DNA of 64,000 nt from Microcaldota archaeon (GTDB lineage Archaea; Micrarchaeota; Micrarchaeia; Anstonellales; Anstonellaceae), in contig JAOAKI010000001.1 of assembly GCA_026413765.1 (NCBI GenBank), forward strand, positions 70,325 to 134,324, given 5' to 3'. This document shows positions 18,697-26,587 of the stretch, piece by piece. The notes under the pieces are model-generated. The model was not told where the DNA came from. It saw only the letters and a list, made by a program, of their open reading frames with translations, and made no database searches. How positions within the stretch are numbered: the stretch's first letter is position 1; each line of letters starts with the position of its first letter. A program made the translations under genes and the position numbers.

Positions 18697-20121
18697 ATGG
18701 TTTCTGCAAAAGTAAAGAGGCTTGATGCTGTTTTCAACCCAAGCAGCATCGCAGTCATCGGAGCAAGCAGGGAGCCAAACAAGATAGGGCATGTGATATT
18801 GAAAAATTTTGTAGATGGCGGATTTGCAGGAAAGATATATCCAATCAACCCAAACGCAGAAGAAATCATCGGCCTGAAGACTTACCGCTCAGTTCTGGAC
18901 GTAAAAGAGAATATAGATTCAGCAGTAATTGCCGTCCCAGCAGCGGCAGTCCCCCAAGTGCTTGAGGAATGCGGCAAGAAAGGAATCAAGGGAGTCGTGC
19001 TTATCACTGGCGGCTTTTCTGAAGTCGGGAATGTCGAGGGGGAAGCGCAGATTGTGCAGGTCGCAAACAAGTACGGAATTGCGCTCATAGGGCCAAATTG
19101 CATGGGCGTCATTACCCCCGCAAGCAGGGTAGATAGCGTTTTTCTCCCCATCTACAAGCTTGGCAGGCCTCGCGTAGGCGGCATTTCTTTCATCTCCCAG
19201 TCAGGCGCGGTTGGCGGCTGCATTGTCGATCTTGCCGCCCGAGCAGGAATAGGGATGAGCAAGTTCGTTTCATATGGAAATGCGGCAGTGATTGACGAAT
19301 GCGACTTGCTTGAATATCTTGCGTCAGATAAGCAAACCGAAATCATTGTTGCATATCTTGAAGGAGTCAAAGACGGCCGCAAGTTCCTGAGGACTGCAAA
19401 GAAAATAACTTGCAAAAAGCCAATTGTCGTACTCAAGGCAGGAAAAAGCCGGGCAGGCGCAGAAGCAGCGCAATCGCATACTGGCTCGCTTGCAGGCTCG
19501 GCAGAGGCATACAAGGCGGCTTTCAAGCAGGCAGGCATCATCGAGGCAGACACACTAGAGCAGCTGTTTGACTTTGCCAAAATCTTCGACCAAGTTTTGC
19601 CATGCGGCAACCGAGTTGGGATAATCACAAACGGCGGAGGGATGGGTGTCCTTGCGACAGATTCGCTTGAAGAAGAAGGCCTTGCTCTTGCAGAATTTTC
19701 GGAAGACACAAAAAAGCTTTTGCGCAACTCTCTTCCTCCTTACGCAAACGTGCGCAATCCGCTCGACTTGGTCGGTGACGCGGATTCGCACCGCTATGAG
19801 ATAGCCTTGAACGCCTTGCTGAAAGATGAGAATGTGGACATTATCTTGCTAATCATTCTCTTCCAGACGGTAGGAATAGACAGCTCGGTGGTCAACATAG
19901 CGATTCGCGCTTCTGACCAAAAGAAAAAGCCGATAATCGCAGTATGCACCGGCGGAGAATACACTGAGATGCACAAGAGGATATTGGAAAGCTATGGGGT
20001 ACCTACCTATTCTTCCCCCTCTTCTGCCATGAAAGCGATAGCGCGCTTTCTCTCCTATGCAAACCACTATTCAAAGTACAACGAGATGGTCTGCCCGCAC
20101 TTGATCAAAAAATCAAAATGA
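18697..20121 (+). CDS. Acyl-/acetyl-CoA synthetase (ADP-forming), alpha subunit (CoA-binding)
   Basis: The 474-residue protein starts with a CoA-binding Rossmann domain (SSIAVIGASREPNKIGH, YPINPN, YRSVLDVKENIDSAVIAVPA). Ligase-CoA domains follow, including SQSGAVGGCIVD and the QSHTGSLAGS phosphohistidine loop, whose His257-type residue carries the phosphate. It works with the beta subunit just upstream. The ATG at 18697 is preferred; a GTG at 18688 overlaps the beta stop. Its 3' end overlaps the convergent SdpI-like gene by 17 bases. Confidence 0.95.
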   Translation: MVSAKVKRLDAVFNPSSIAVIGASREPNKIGHVILKNFVDGGFAGKIYPINPNAEEIIGLKTYRSVLDVKENIDSAVIAVPAAAVPQVLEECGKKGIKGVVLITGGFSEVGNVEGEAQIVQVANKYGIALIGPNCMGVITPASRVDSVFLPIYKLGRPRVGGISFISQSGAVGGCIVDLAARAGIGMSKFVSYGNAAVIDECDLLEYLASDKQTEIIVAYLEGVKDGRKFLRTAKKITCKKPIVVLKAGKSRAGAEAAQSHTGSLAGSAEAYKAAFKQAGIIEADTLEQLFDFAKIFDQVLPCGNRVGIITNGGGMGVLATDSLEEEGLALAEFSEDTKKLLRNSLPPYANVRNPLDLVGDADSHRYEIALNALLKDENVDIILLIILFQTVGIDSSVVNIAIRASDQKKKPIIAVCTGGEYTEMHKRILESYGVPTYSSPSSAMKAIARFLSYANHYSKYNEMVCPHLIKKSK

Positions 20122-20800
20122 CTTTCCTTTTTCTTCTTTTTTCGTATTGCCTTTTTGTTTTGAGATACTCATAAAGGGAATAGAGCCCTGCGATTATCGC
20201 GCTGACTATCGCAGGAATTATGAGCAGCCAAAGCCTCAAGTCTCCTTGCACAACCAACCCAACTAAGGCAAACACTCCGCATATCCAAAATAGCTTTGCT
20301 GCAAGCCGATTAGTCTTTTCCCATATTTTTTCATCAGCAAGCGTCCAAGGAGTCCTGACTCCTATAAAGTAGTTCCTTTTTGTGAAATTCAGCATGTAGC
20401 CGACATAAAAGAACAAAATCGCCACCGAGAAAATTATTATCAGGCTGGTGTCTACATGCCTCCAATAGCCAAGGTTGGGCAAAAGCATTGATATGTAAAT
20501 GACGCACATTATGAATACAAACAAGATTTTGAATCCCAAAAACTGCTCATAGAAATTCTCCAGATTTTTCTGGTAGATCTCTATCTTAGGAATGATCGAA
20601 AATCCGACATAAAGAACAAGAGTCATGAAAGGCACAAGGTACAGTATCACGCTTTTGTGCGCAAATATCGTGTTTCGCCCATCAAATCCGAATGTTACTG
20701 TCACCTCCTCTTTCTCGTTTGTGTGGACAAGAGGGTCTGCATAAACCGCAATCGCAAACATCAGCACTAGCATCAAAACAGGAAGAATCTCCTTGTGCAT
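20105..20800 (-). CDS. SdpI/DUF1648-family membrane protein
   Basis: From the ATG at 20800 (preceded by GGTGGGAGG) the product has 231 residues. It has a hydrophobic N-terminus and about five to six membrane helices. The SdpI hallmark IGVRTPWTLADEKIWEKTNRLAAKLFW lies between helices. In Bacillus SdpI gives immunity to a toxin, but archaeal relatives have no assigned role. An extra ATG at 20854 would add a poor leader. It is divergent from the VTT-family gene with 63 bases between them. Confidence 0.85.
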   Translation of the reverse strand: MHKEILPVLMLVLMFAIAVYADPLVHTNEKEEVTVTFGFDGRNTIFAHKSVILYLVPFMTLVLYVGFSIIPKIEIYQKNLENFYEQFLGFKILFVFIMCVIYISMLLPNLGYWRHVDTSLIIIFSVAILFFYVGYMLNFTKRNYFIGVRTPWTLADEKIWEKTNRLAAKLFWICGVFALVGLVVQGDLRLWLLIIPAIVSAIIAGLYSLYEYLKTKRQYEKRRKRKVILIF

Positions 20801-20863
20801 CCTCCCACCCGAAGCCTCTTTGGAAGAGAAAAAATATAAACAGAAAGTAGGCATTCCTAAGCT

Positions 20864-21391
20864 ATGCTGGTCAGGTTTGGCAAGAGCGAGATTGTTGCAT
20901 TCCTAGCCGCGGTTGTGATTGCAGTTTCTGCAATGCTTGCTTTCCGCCATATTTCTTTTTTGAGGCAGCTGGGATATTTGGAGATATTGGCAGTCTCTTT
21001 TGTTTCTTCTGCTACAGTATTGCTGCCTTTGCCTGGATTTGCAGTTGTCTTTGCGGCAGCCCAGTACCTCAATCCGTTCTTGCTTGGGCTTTCGGCAGGC
21101 ATCGGCTCAGGACTTGGAGAAATTTCTGGATATCTTGCAGGTACTGTCGGACACCGTACTCTCACAACCACTACTTTTTTTGAAAAGCACAAATTGCAGC
21201 TTCAAAAATACGGATGGCCTGTCGTTTTTCTCCTTGCTGTGATTCCAAATCCTGCTTTTGATGTCGTCGGCCTTGCAGCAGGCGCAATAAAAATGGAATG
21301 GTGGAAATTCCTGTCTGCGGCCATCTTGGGCAAATCAACACGCTATATTGCTCTGGCATTGCTGGGCGAATTTTCTGCCGGCTGGATCTAA
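20864..21391 (+). CDS. DedA/VTT-domain membrane protein
   Basis: The 175-residue polytopic protein has the SNARE-associated/VTT layout: LLPLPGFAVVFAAAQYLNP re-entrant segment, GSGLGEISGYLAGTVGH, and LLAVIPNPAFDVVGLAAGAIKM with the conserved proline-flanked motif, then a final helix. VTT proteins act as lipid scramblases or flippases. It stands alone between a divergent SdpI-like gene and a convergent tRNA. Confidence 0.9.
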   Translation: MLVRFGKSEIVAFLAAVVIAVSAMLAFRHISFLRQLGYLEILAVSFVSSATVLLPLPGFAVVFAAAQYLNPFLLGLSAGIGSGLGEISGYLAGTVGHRTLTTTTFFEKHKLQLQKYGWPVVFLLAVIPNPAFDVVGLAAGAIKMEWWKFLSAAILGKSTRYIALALLGEFSAGWI

Positions 21392-21399
21392 GCAGTCAG

Positions 21400-21490
21400 T
21401 GGGCCGGAAGAGATTTGAACTCTTGACCTTTCGATTTCAAAGCATATTGCATATCAGTCGAACGCTCCAACCAGGCTAAGCTACCGGCCC
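21400..21490 (-). tRNA. tRNA-Ile (GAT) with a 16-base intron
   Basis: Read on the minus strand: acceptor GGGCCGG/CCGGCCC, D-arm GCTT/GAGC, anticodon stem TTCGA/TCGAA, variable AGGTC, T-stem AGAGT-type arm with loop TTCAAAT. The anticodon loop CTGATA is interrupted after position 37 by an intron at 21436-21451 and resumes with A38. The intron holds a GCA-ATA-TGC mini-hairpin. Three-base bulges TA|T and AA|A fit a relaxed bulge-helix-bulge. Archaeal-type identity (GGGCC...CTGATA) supports Ile. Confidence 0.88.
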
Positions 21491-21555
21491 ACTTGCTAAG
21501 TTAATCGATGATAGATTTTAAAAAGAGCAGTTTGGTCAGCCCTGCTTGCAGCCTG

Positions 21556-22446
21556 TCATTGTGGTTTTTGCTTCGTGTAGACTTTTGCAGTCTTTTCAGC
21601 GTCAAAATCAGGCACAAGCTGGCTCCTTTTTTTCAGCGCTTCCAAATAGTCTTTCTGTATCTTTTCGAAGTAGACGCTTTCCTCCTCACTTAATTCCCGC
21701 GCCTGCTTTTCTGCAGCCTTTGCCTGTATTTTTGCAAGAAGCTCTCCAATCAATTTTTCGTTCGCGTCAAATTCTCCTGCCTTTGATGCTTCAACCCACA
21801 CTATCTTGCCGCCTATATTCCTTTGCACTTCATCTGTCGGCCTCAATTCTGCAAAATCAGCTTTTTTTTTATCCAAGCTGAAGCTGCCCGAGACGATCAT
21901 GCAATTTCTGCCCAGCCTTGCCGCAAGATTGACAAGCTCCTGCTGCTTTTCTTTCGGCAGAAACGACACGTCTACATCCGGGCCTTCGTTTTCCTCTATT
22001 ATCTGCCTGAGTGCCTCTGCTTCTTTGCGCGGGATTGTGTTCAAAAAAATTGTAAGCCTTGCTATCTCTTCTCTTTTTTCATAGTTTCTCTTGACTATCT
22101 CTGCCCTTTTTTTCATCAACTCGTAAAGCGAGCCGCTCTTTGTCCGCACTGCCTGCTCAAGCTCTGCCCTCGAATGGCTATTTATCTGCCTGGTATATTC
22201 TTCTATCTCCTTTCTATTTGGGACGAGTGTGACCATATCGGCAATCTCAAGTTTCTCTGCTATTGGAGCAAGCTTCTCTTCGACTGACTTGAGCTCTTCT
22301 TGGATTGTTTTGAGGTGCAAGTCCCCTTCCTTTGCACCCGAGCGCATAAGCAAATCTTTTTTGAAAAGCAGCTCGTTTTTTTTCCTACTCAACACTGTAT
22401 AGTCTACCAATTCTCTGCTTGAGATTATTATTGTCCTTTCCTGCAT
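21556..22446 (-). CDS. Conserved-looking coiled-coil protein, function unknown
   Basis: I do not recognise this 296-residue protein. It is soluble and strongly helical, with heptad-like stretches at about 20-70, 85-130 and 230-280. A small globular portion is suggested at about 140-225 by RNCMIVSGSFSLDKK and IGGKIVWVEA. The C-terminal segment is charged (KKRSQLVPDFDAEK). No membrane segment. Its frame is confident from length and composition. It may share a transcript with the HTH gene upstream, but 156 bases with two stem-loops separate them. Confidence 0.75.
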   Translation of the reverse strand: MQERTIIISSRELVDYTVLSRKKNELLFKKDLLMRSGAKEGDLHLKTIQEELKSVEEKLAPIAEKLEIADMVTLVPNRKEIEEYTRQINSHSRAELEQAVRTKSGSLYELMKKRAEIVKRNYEKREEIARLTIFLNTIPRKEAEALRQIIEENEGPDVDVSFLPKEKQQELVNLAARLGRNCMIVSGSFSLDKKKADFAELRPTDEVQRNIGGKIVWVEASKAGEFDANEKLIGELLAKIQAKAAEKQARELSEEESVYFEKIQKDYLEALKKRSQLVPDFDAEKTAKVYTKQKPQ

Positions 22447-22501
22447 ATGCTAAACTTTGGCGGCAACATTTATATTATTCTTTTTTTGCTGCCTGCTTTT
22501 T

Positions 22502-22564
22502 GGGGAGGGGGGCGCAACAAAAGTAGGGGTGTGGGAGGTGAATAACAGGCGCCCCCGTTTCCCC
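22502..22564. other. GC-rich stem-loop between two minus-strand genes
   Basis: GGGGGCGC (22508-22515) and GCGCCCCC (22549-22556) can pair with a 33-base loop. The outer GGGGA/TTCCCC adds more pairs. It stands out in an otherwise AT-rich gap and could be a structured leader or terminator of the downstream coiled-coil gene. Confidence 0.5.
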
Positions 22565-22581
22565 AAAAATATCTTGGTCGC

Positions 22582-22600
22582 CTTGCAATTTAGTTGCAAG
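22582..22600. terminator. Hairpin just after the HTH gene
   Basis: CTTGCAA and TTGCAAG flank a 5-base loop. On the minus strand the hairpin starts 2-3 bases after the HTH stop, and ATATTTTT follows about a dozen bases later. It may terminate or stabilise that transcript. Confidence 0.45.
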
Positions 22601-22602
22601 CA

Positions 22603-23073
22603 TCATCTTGCGCTGTACAGCACCGCCCTCCCAACTTGCTTTTTTGAAAGCAAGCCCATCTCATACATGCGGTTGAGGCGTGAGCTGGCAGCGTTTTTCC
22701 CTTTGTATCCAAACCTCCTGCGGACATCTTCCGCAGATACATAACCTTTCTCTTTGACGAACTTGAATATCTCCTCATCCACTTGCGGCAAAAGCACTTC
22801 TTCTGGCTCTTTTTTGATGGATGCTTCCAGTGCATCAAGCCTTGCTTCTATTTTTGCGAATTTCTCTTCAATTTGCGCAACAAGCGTCTTGAGGATTCGA
22901 TTGGTGTTCTCTTTTTCTGTTGCCGCGGTATGCATAATTGCGGCAATCACAAGCGGGTCTCTCAGCTTTTGTATCTCATTTTCCAATGGGGAAATAATTT
23001 CGTTTTTCAGCTCTTCGATTGCTTCTTTTCCTGAGCCTTCGCCAATAGGTTTATAATTTTCATTTTTCTTCAT
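22603..23073 (-). CDS. Coiled-coil plus winged-helix DNA-binding protein
   Basis: The 156-residue product (ATG at 23073; a GTG at 23082 is possible) has an N-terminal helical region and a coiled coil at about 55-90 (RILKTLVAQIEEKFAKIEARLDALE). A C-terminal winged-helix domain follows (VKEKGYVSAEDVRRRFGYKGKNAASSRLNRMYEMGLL...AVLYSA). The HTH type suggests a transcription regulator that dimerises through its coiled coil. An imperfect inverted repeat with TGTCA half-sites lies 48 bases upstream and may be its own operator. Confidence 0.75.
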   Translation of the reverse strand: MKKNENYKPIGEGSGKEAIEELKNEIISPLENEIQKLRDPLVIAAIMHTAATEKENTNRILKTLVAQIEEKFAKIEARLDALEASIKKEPEEVLLPQVDEEIFKFVKEKGYVSAEDVRRRFGYKGKNAASSRLNRMYEMGLLSKKQVGRAVLYSAR

Positions 23074-23120
23074 TCCTATCACGCTGGCAGCTTGTTGGCG
23101 TCATGTGGTGATTGTGATTT

Positions 23121-23141
23121 TGTCACGATTTAGTCATGACA
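23121..23141. promoter_or_regulatory. TGTCA-type inverted repeat beside a TATA-like element
   Basis: TGTCACGA and TCATGACA are reverse complements with one mismatch, separated by five bases, directly next to AATATATATAAATATT (23141-23156). A further TTTGTCATTCG lies at 23161. The position fits an operator over the minus-strand start site of the HTH gene. Confidence 0.45.
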
Positions 23142-23324
23142 ATATATATAAATATTTAGGTTTGTCATTCGTAAAAAGCATAAAAAATTTTTACATTTCT
23201 TGCCTTTTTTAATAACAAAAATGTAGGCCCTCTTGCAATGCCGGCTGACCTTCTTGTTCCAAAAATCTTGCGCAGGCACAGCAAAACCAATTTATTTTCT
23301 TCTTCCTTTTAAAATCGTGGAAAA

Positions 23325-23972
23325 ATGGTAAATGAAGCCCCAAAGATTCTTGTTGACAGCCGCGAACCAGCTGAAATATCTGACTGGCTTGAGGCAGCTG
23401 GGGCAGAAATAGAGATCACTAATCTGCCAATAGGCGACTATCAGCTTTCTTCACGCCTGATTGTCGAAAGAAAGACGAGGCAAGATTTCGAGTCCTCAAT
23501 AATTGATGGCAGGCTATTTTCGCAGGCAGAATTGCTTGCTAGCGCAATCCCAAGGACAGTCATAATCGTGGAAGGGCAAGCCGAGCAGCAGAGAGTCTCA
23601 AGAAATGCGCTTTTGGGGGCATACGCTTCGCTTATTTCAGATTTCGGATTTTCTCTGTTTTTTACGTCTTCACTCTCCTCAACCGCCGAGCTGATCTTTG
23701 CATTAGCCTGCCATGAGCAACTGTCGAAAAATCATCCGCGCCCAATTCTTCCAAAAAGAAAAGCCCGCACGCTTGCTGAGCAGCAGCTTGCAGTTGTCGA
23801 GTCTCTGCCCGGAGTCGGTCCAAAGCTTGCCAGGCAGCTTCTTTTGTACTTTGACAATATTGAAAACATTGTGACTGCTCCAGAGGCAGAACTTGTTCAG
23901 GCAGGAAAAATTGGGCAAAAAAAGGCAAAAAGGTTGCGCCAGCTTTTTTCCTTGAGATTCAAAGAAGAGTAA
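23325..23972 (+). CDS. ERCC4-domain nuclease with C-terminal HhH (XPF/Hef-like, helicase-less)
   Basis: The 215-residue protein has the XPF nuclease motif, seen as IGDYQLSSRLIVERKTRQDF, preceded by ILVDSRE with its acidic residues. It ends in a helix-hairpin-helix tandem (about 150-205, VESLPGVGPKLARQLLLYFDNIENIVTAPEAELVQAGKIGQKKAKRL). This is the minimal archaeal XPF architecture that cuts branched or flapped DNA near junctions, usually with PCNA. No Hef helicase domain is fused. It stands alone with AT-rich flanks on both sides. Confidence 0.93.
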   Translation: MVNEAPKILVDSREPAEISDWLEAAGAEIEITNLPIGDYQLSSRLIVERKTRQDFESSIIDGRLFSQAELLASAIPRTVIIVEGQAEQQRVSRNALLGAYASLISDFGFSLFFTSSLSSTAELIFALACHEQLSKNHPRPILPKRKARTLAEQQLAVVESLPGVGPKLARQLLLYFDNIENIVTAPEAELVQAGKIGQKKAKRLRQLFSLRFKEE

Positions 23973-24120
23973 AAACCAGCCAACTCTGCCTTACATCTCT
24001 TGTCGAATATACATTCGTCATGCATTTAATTTGGGCATGAGATTGTTGAACTGCTTAGTGCAATTTTATAACTATTTATGCTTACATATATAGGCTTTGC
24101 ATTCGCATCAAGGTGGTCCT

Positions 24121-24603
24121 ATGGATGAAAAAATACTCAAAATTGTTGCAAGAAAGCTCAAACAATACGAAGGACAGCCGATTACGCAAGAAAAGCTGAC
24201 AGAGATTCGGCAAGCAGTCTATTCTGCGACCAAGACAAACAAATTTGCTTCTTTTGCGAATGTGAAAAAGTGGGTCAAGGCGGCACGGTCTATGCTAAAA
24301 TCGCAGCAAAAGAAAGAGGCAAGTCCTCCTCAAAAGGCAAAAGAGCCCGAAAAATCAGGCAGCAGCGAGTTTGCAGATTTTGAGGTTCCGCGCAAAGTCG
24401 AAGAGACCGTCAATATGATAAAAGACGAGCTTGCGTCGCCTCCTAAAGAAGTTGCGCTTCCAAAGCCGCAAATCGTTTTTGACAAAGTCTATCTGCAAAG
24501 CATCAAGTTTGAGATAGCCAGCATCCGCCAGACAATGGAGCGCGTAAGCAGGCAGCTTGACAAGCTTGAAAAAGAGCTCTCTAGCCACGCAAGCGAAGAA
24601 TAA
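24121..24603 (+). CDS. Hypothetical helical protein
   Basis: The product from the ATG at 24121 (AGGTGGTCCT ahead) has 160 residues. An N-terminal helical domain (about 1-60, EKILKIVARKLKQYEG...FASFANVKKWVKAARSML) is joined by a Lys/Pro/Glu-rich linker to a C-terminal coiled coil (about 120-155, SIRQTMERVSRQLDKLEKEL). I do not recognise the family. A TATA-like ACATATATAGG lies at about 24084. It precedes the MBL gene by 36 bases. Confidence 0.7.
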   Translation: MDEKILKIVARKLKQYEGQPITQEKLTEIRQAVYSATKTNKFASFANVKKWVKAARSMLKSQQKKEASPPQKAKEPEKSGSSEFADFEVPRKVEETVNMIKDELASPPKEVALPKPQIVFDKVYLQSIKFEIASIRQTMERVSRQLDKLEKELSSHASEE

Positions 24604-24639
24604 TCGCGCTTTTATTTTTTTCACTCGTTTTTTAGTTTG

Positions 24640-25599
24640 ATGGGCGTCCTGGACAGCTTCGGATTGCAGATAGCTCTTGATGACTATGACGCAGAAGTCT
24701 GTTTTGTTTCGCATGCACACACCGATCATACGAAAGCATTCTCCAAAAACCGCAAAATCATTGCTTCGGATGAGACGTTCTTGCTTTTGGGCAAGTCCCC
24801 CTCTTGCCATCCTCTTCCTCAAGGGACATCACTGCACCAAGCAGGGCACATGCTTGGCGCAGTCCAGCTGAGGGCAGAGCTTGATGGGCAAGTTTTCGTC
24901 TACACTGGCGACTTTTCATTGCACCAGGGGTACACCACCTTGCCTGCCAAGATTTTGGAATGCGACACTTTGATGATAGATTCTACCTATGCCCTTCCTC
25001 ACTTGCGGCTGCCAAGCCGCGCAGATACAATCCGCAAAATAGCAAAGTTTGTCAGGCAAAATGAAAATAAGATCGTCTTGCTTGGCGCATACCTTCGCGG
25101 CAAGACCCAAGAGCTCATTCGCCTCCTCAATGAGGAATGCGGCATTGCACCGATCGTATCCAGCAAAGCGGACTATTTTTGCAAAGTCTACAGACAATCA
25201 GGTATAAAGCTTGACTGGATTGCCGCTGGCACTCCTGAAGCGCAAGAAGCGATGAAGTCTGCATTTGTTGCAATCGTTCCGCTTAGCCAGGCCAATTTTT
25301 CTTTCGGCGCCAAGCTTTCAGAGGCTTTTGGGCTTGAGGTCAAGACTGCGGTCGTCACCGGCTGGGCAGCCTTTCATCGTTTTCCAGCAGACGAAGGTTT
25401 CCCGCTTTCCGACCATGCAGATTTTCGAGACACAATGCGCTATATCCACGAATCAAACGCAAAGAAAGTCATATGCGCAAATGCGTCCGACAGAGAGGCG
25501 GCAGCTCATCTGCGAAGAATCGGGATAGATGCCGTCGCAAAATCATCGCTTTCTGGCAGCCACCAATGCAGCCTTCTGGAATGCATGCACAACAAATAA
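24640..25599 (+). CDS. MBL-fold exonuclease-like protein
   Basis: The 319-residue protein has FVSHAHTDHTKAF (HxHxDH), an AGHMLGAVQ motif, YTGDFSLH and DSTYALP, plus a C-terminal LSDHADFRDTM that resembles the beta-CASP or Artemis/SNM1 Asp-His motif. Members of this archaeal group are predicted exonucleases acting on DNA or RNA ends. It is smaller than the beta-CASP enzyme at 15943 and lacks a clear full cap domain. The ATG at 24640 follows an in-frame TTG. Confidence 0.85.
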   Translation: MGVLDSFGLQIALDDYDAEVCFVSHAHTDHTKAFSKNRKIIASDETFLLLGKSPSCHPLPQGTSLHQAGHMLGAVQLRAELDGQVFVYTGDFSLHQGYTTLPAKILECDTLMIDSTYALPHLRLPSRADTIRKIAKFVRQNENKIVLLGAYLRGKTQELIRLLNEECGIAPIVSSKADYFCKVYRQSGIKLDWIAAGTPEAQEAMKSAFVAIVPLSQANFSFGAKLSEAFGLEVKTAVVTGWAAFHRFPADEGFPLSDHADFRDTMRYIHESNAKKVICANASDREAAAHLRRIGIDAVAKSSLSGSHQCSLLECMHNK

Positions 25600-25645
25600 G
25601 CAGCCATTTAAATCTTATTTCAAAAATTTCAAATGGGCTGGTTTT

Positions 25646-25951
25646 ATGCCATCTGCAAAAAAAGACGATATGCTTGGCGAAATCAAAGGAAGAATACCTC
25701 TCTACTCCAATGGGATAGACAATGCTGGCCAAATTATCCTGTGCGAAAGCGGCATCATACTGGAAGCGGAAGGCAACACTCTGAAGGTGCCGTTCCGATA
25801 TATTACTATGCTTGAAAAAAGCGGGGAGCTGCCACTTGGCAAAGTCAGCGTAGAAATCGAGGTTTTCGATCCTGCTGGCAACAAATACTATTACCAGTTT
25901 GGAATGGCTGACACACATTTCCTCATGCTCAAGCGTGCATGCTCCAAATAA
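25646..25951 (+). CDS. Small hypothetical protein, PH/GRAM-like beta fold suspected
   Basis: The 101-residue product has alternating hydrophobic strands (GQIILCESGIILEAEG, LKVPFRYITMLEK, VSVEIEVFDPAGNKYYYQFGM) and one C-terminal helix, as in PH-like domains. I cannot name a family. It starts with ATG at 25646 after GGCTGGTTTT. A pilin gene follows 39 bases later, so a role with cell-surface assembly is possible but unproven. Confidence 0.65.
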   Translation: MPSAKKDDMLGEIKGRIPLYSNGIDNAGQIILCESGIILEAEGNTLKVPFRYITMLEKSGELPLGKVSVEIEVFDPAGNKYYYQFGMADTHFLMLKRACSK

Positions 25952-25990
25952 AGCTTTTAAGCACTGCAGCCTAAAGGCCTGTTGGTTTAT

Positions 25991-26500
25991 ATGGGCTCGC
26001 AAAAAGGCCAAGCCATGATGGAATATCTGGTTAGTTATGGCTGGGCGCTTCTTGCGCTTTTGCTTGTTCTGGCGGTTCTTGTTTCTTCCGGCATTTTTTC
26101 TCCCTCCAGCTTTACTTCCCAAGAATGCGTCTTCCAGCCGGGCTTGCCTTGCAACTCATTCATTCTCTACAAGGACAGCTCTTCAGGCCAGACTTACTTG
26201 AAATTCAGTCTCTCTAACGGCCTTGGCTTCCCCATCAATATAACCGAGGTCAACTACACTGTGATAGATATTGGAGTCCAAGGCAGAAGAGAAGTTGTTG
26301 GCAACATTCCTGTCCCAAGCGCAATCCAGCCAGGCGCATCTACGAATTTTTCCCAGAACTTTTCTGGGCCTTTTCAGCCTCAGCCAAAATCGTTCCGCAC
26401 TGTTTTTGTCCACCTGTCTTATTTGAATTGCAAAAATGCGGCTTGCAGCGGCCCATATGAAGTGTCAGGAAAGATAAGCTCGCTTGTGGAAGGCGGCTGA
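25991..26500 (+). CDS. Class III signal peptide pilin-like protein, second locus
   Basis: The 169-residue protein starts MGSQKGQAMMEYLVSYGWALLA, with the KGQ/AxxE class III signal and one hydrophobic helix. It then has an extracellular domain with Cys pairs (ECVFQPGLPCN, LNCKNAACSG). It parallels the pilin at 4887 in layout (TYGWALL versus SYGWALL after MEYL) but is not next to the pilus motor genes. It may be a minor pilin of the same system. The ATG at 25991 is chosen over an upstream TTG at 25982. Confidence 0.85.
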   Translation: MGSQKGQAMMEYLVSYGWALLALLLVLAVLVSSGIFSPSSFTSQECVFQPGLPCNSFILYKDSSSGQTYLKFSLSNGLGFPINITEVNYTVIDIGVQGRREVVGNIPVPSAIQPGASTNFSQNFSGPFQPQPKSFRTVFVHLSYLNCKNAACSGPYEVSGKISSLVEGG

Positions 26501-26587
26501 TCAGCATACTTTTAAATCCTAATGCTGTATTTTTTTTACGGCATAAACCTCAAAGGCGACCAAATTTGCCGCCGGAAAGGCAAGTCT

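Noticed and set aside
21400-21490. Reading the tRNA-Ile loop as anticodon TGA (Ser)
   Set aside because: Variable loop is only five bases; Ile-type stems and GAT fit better.
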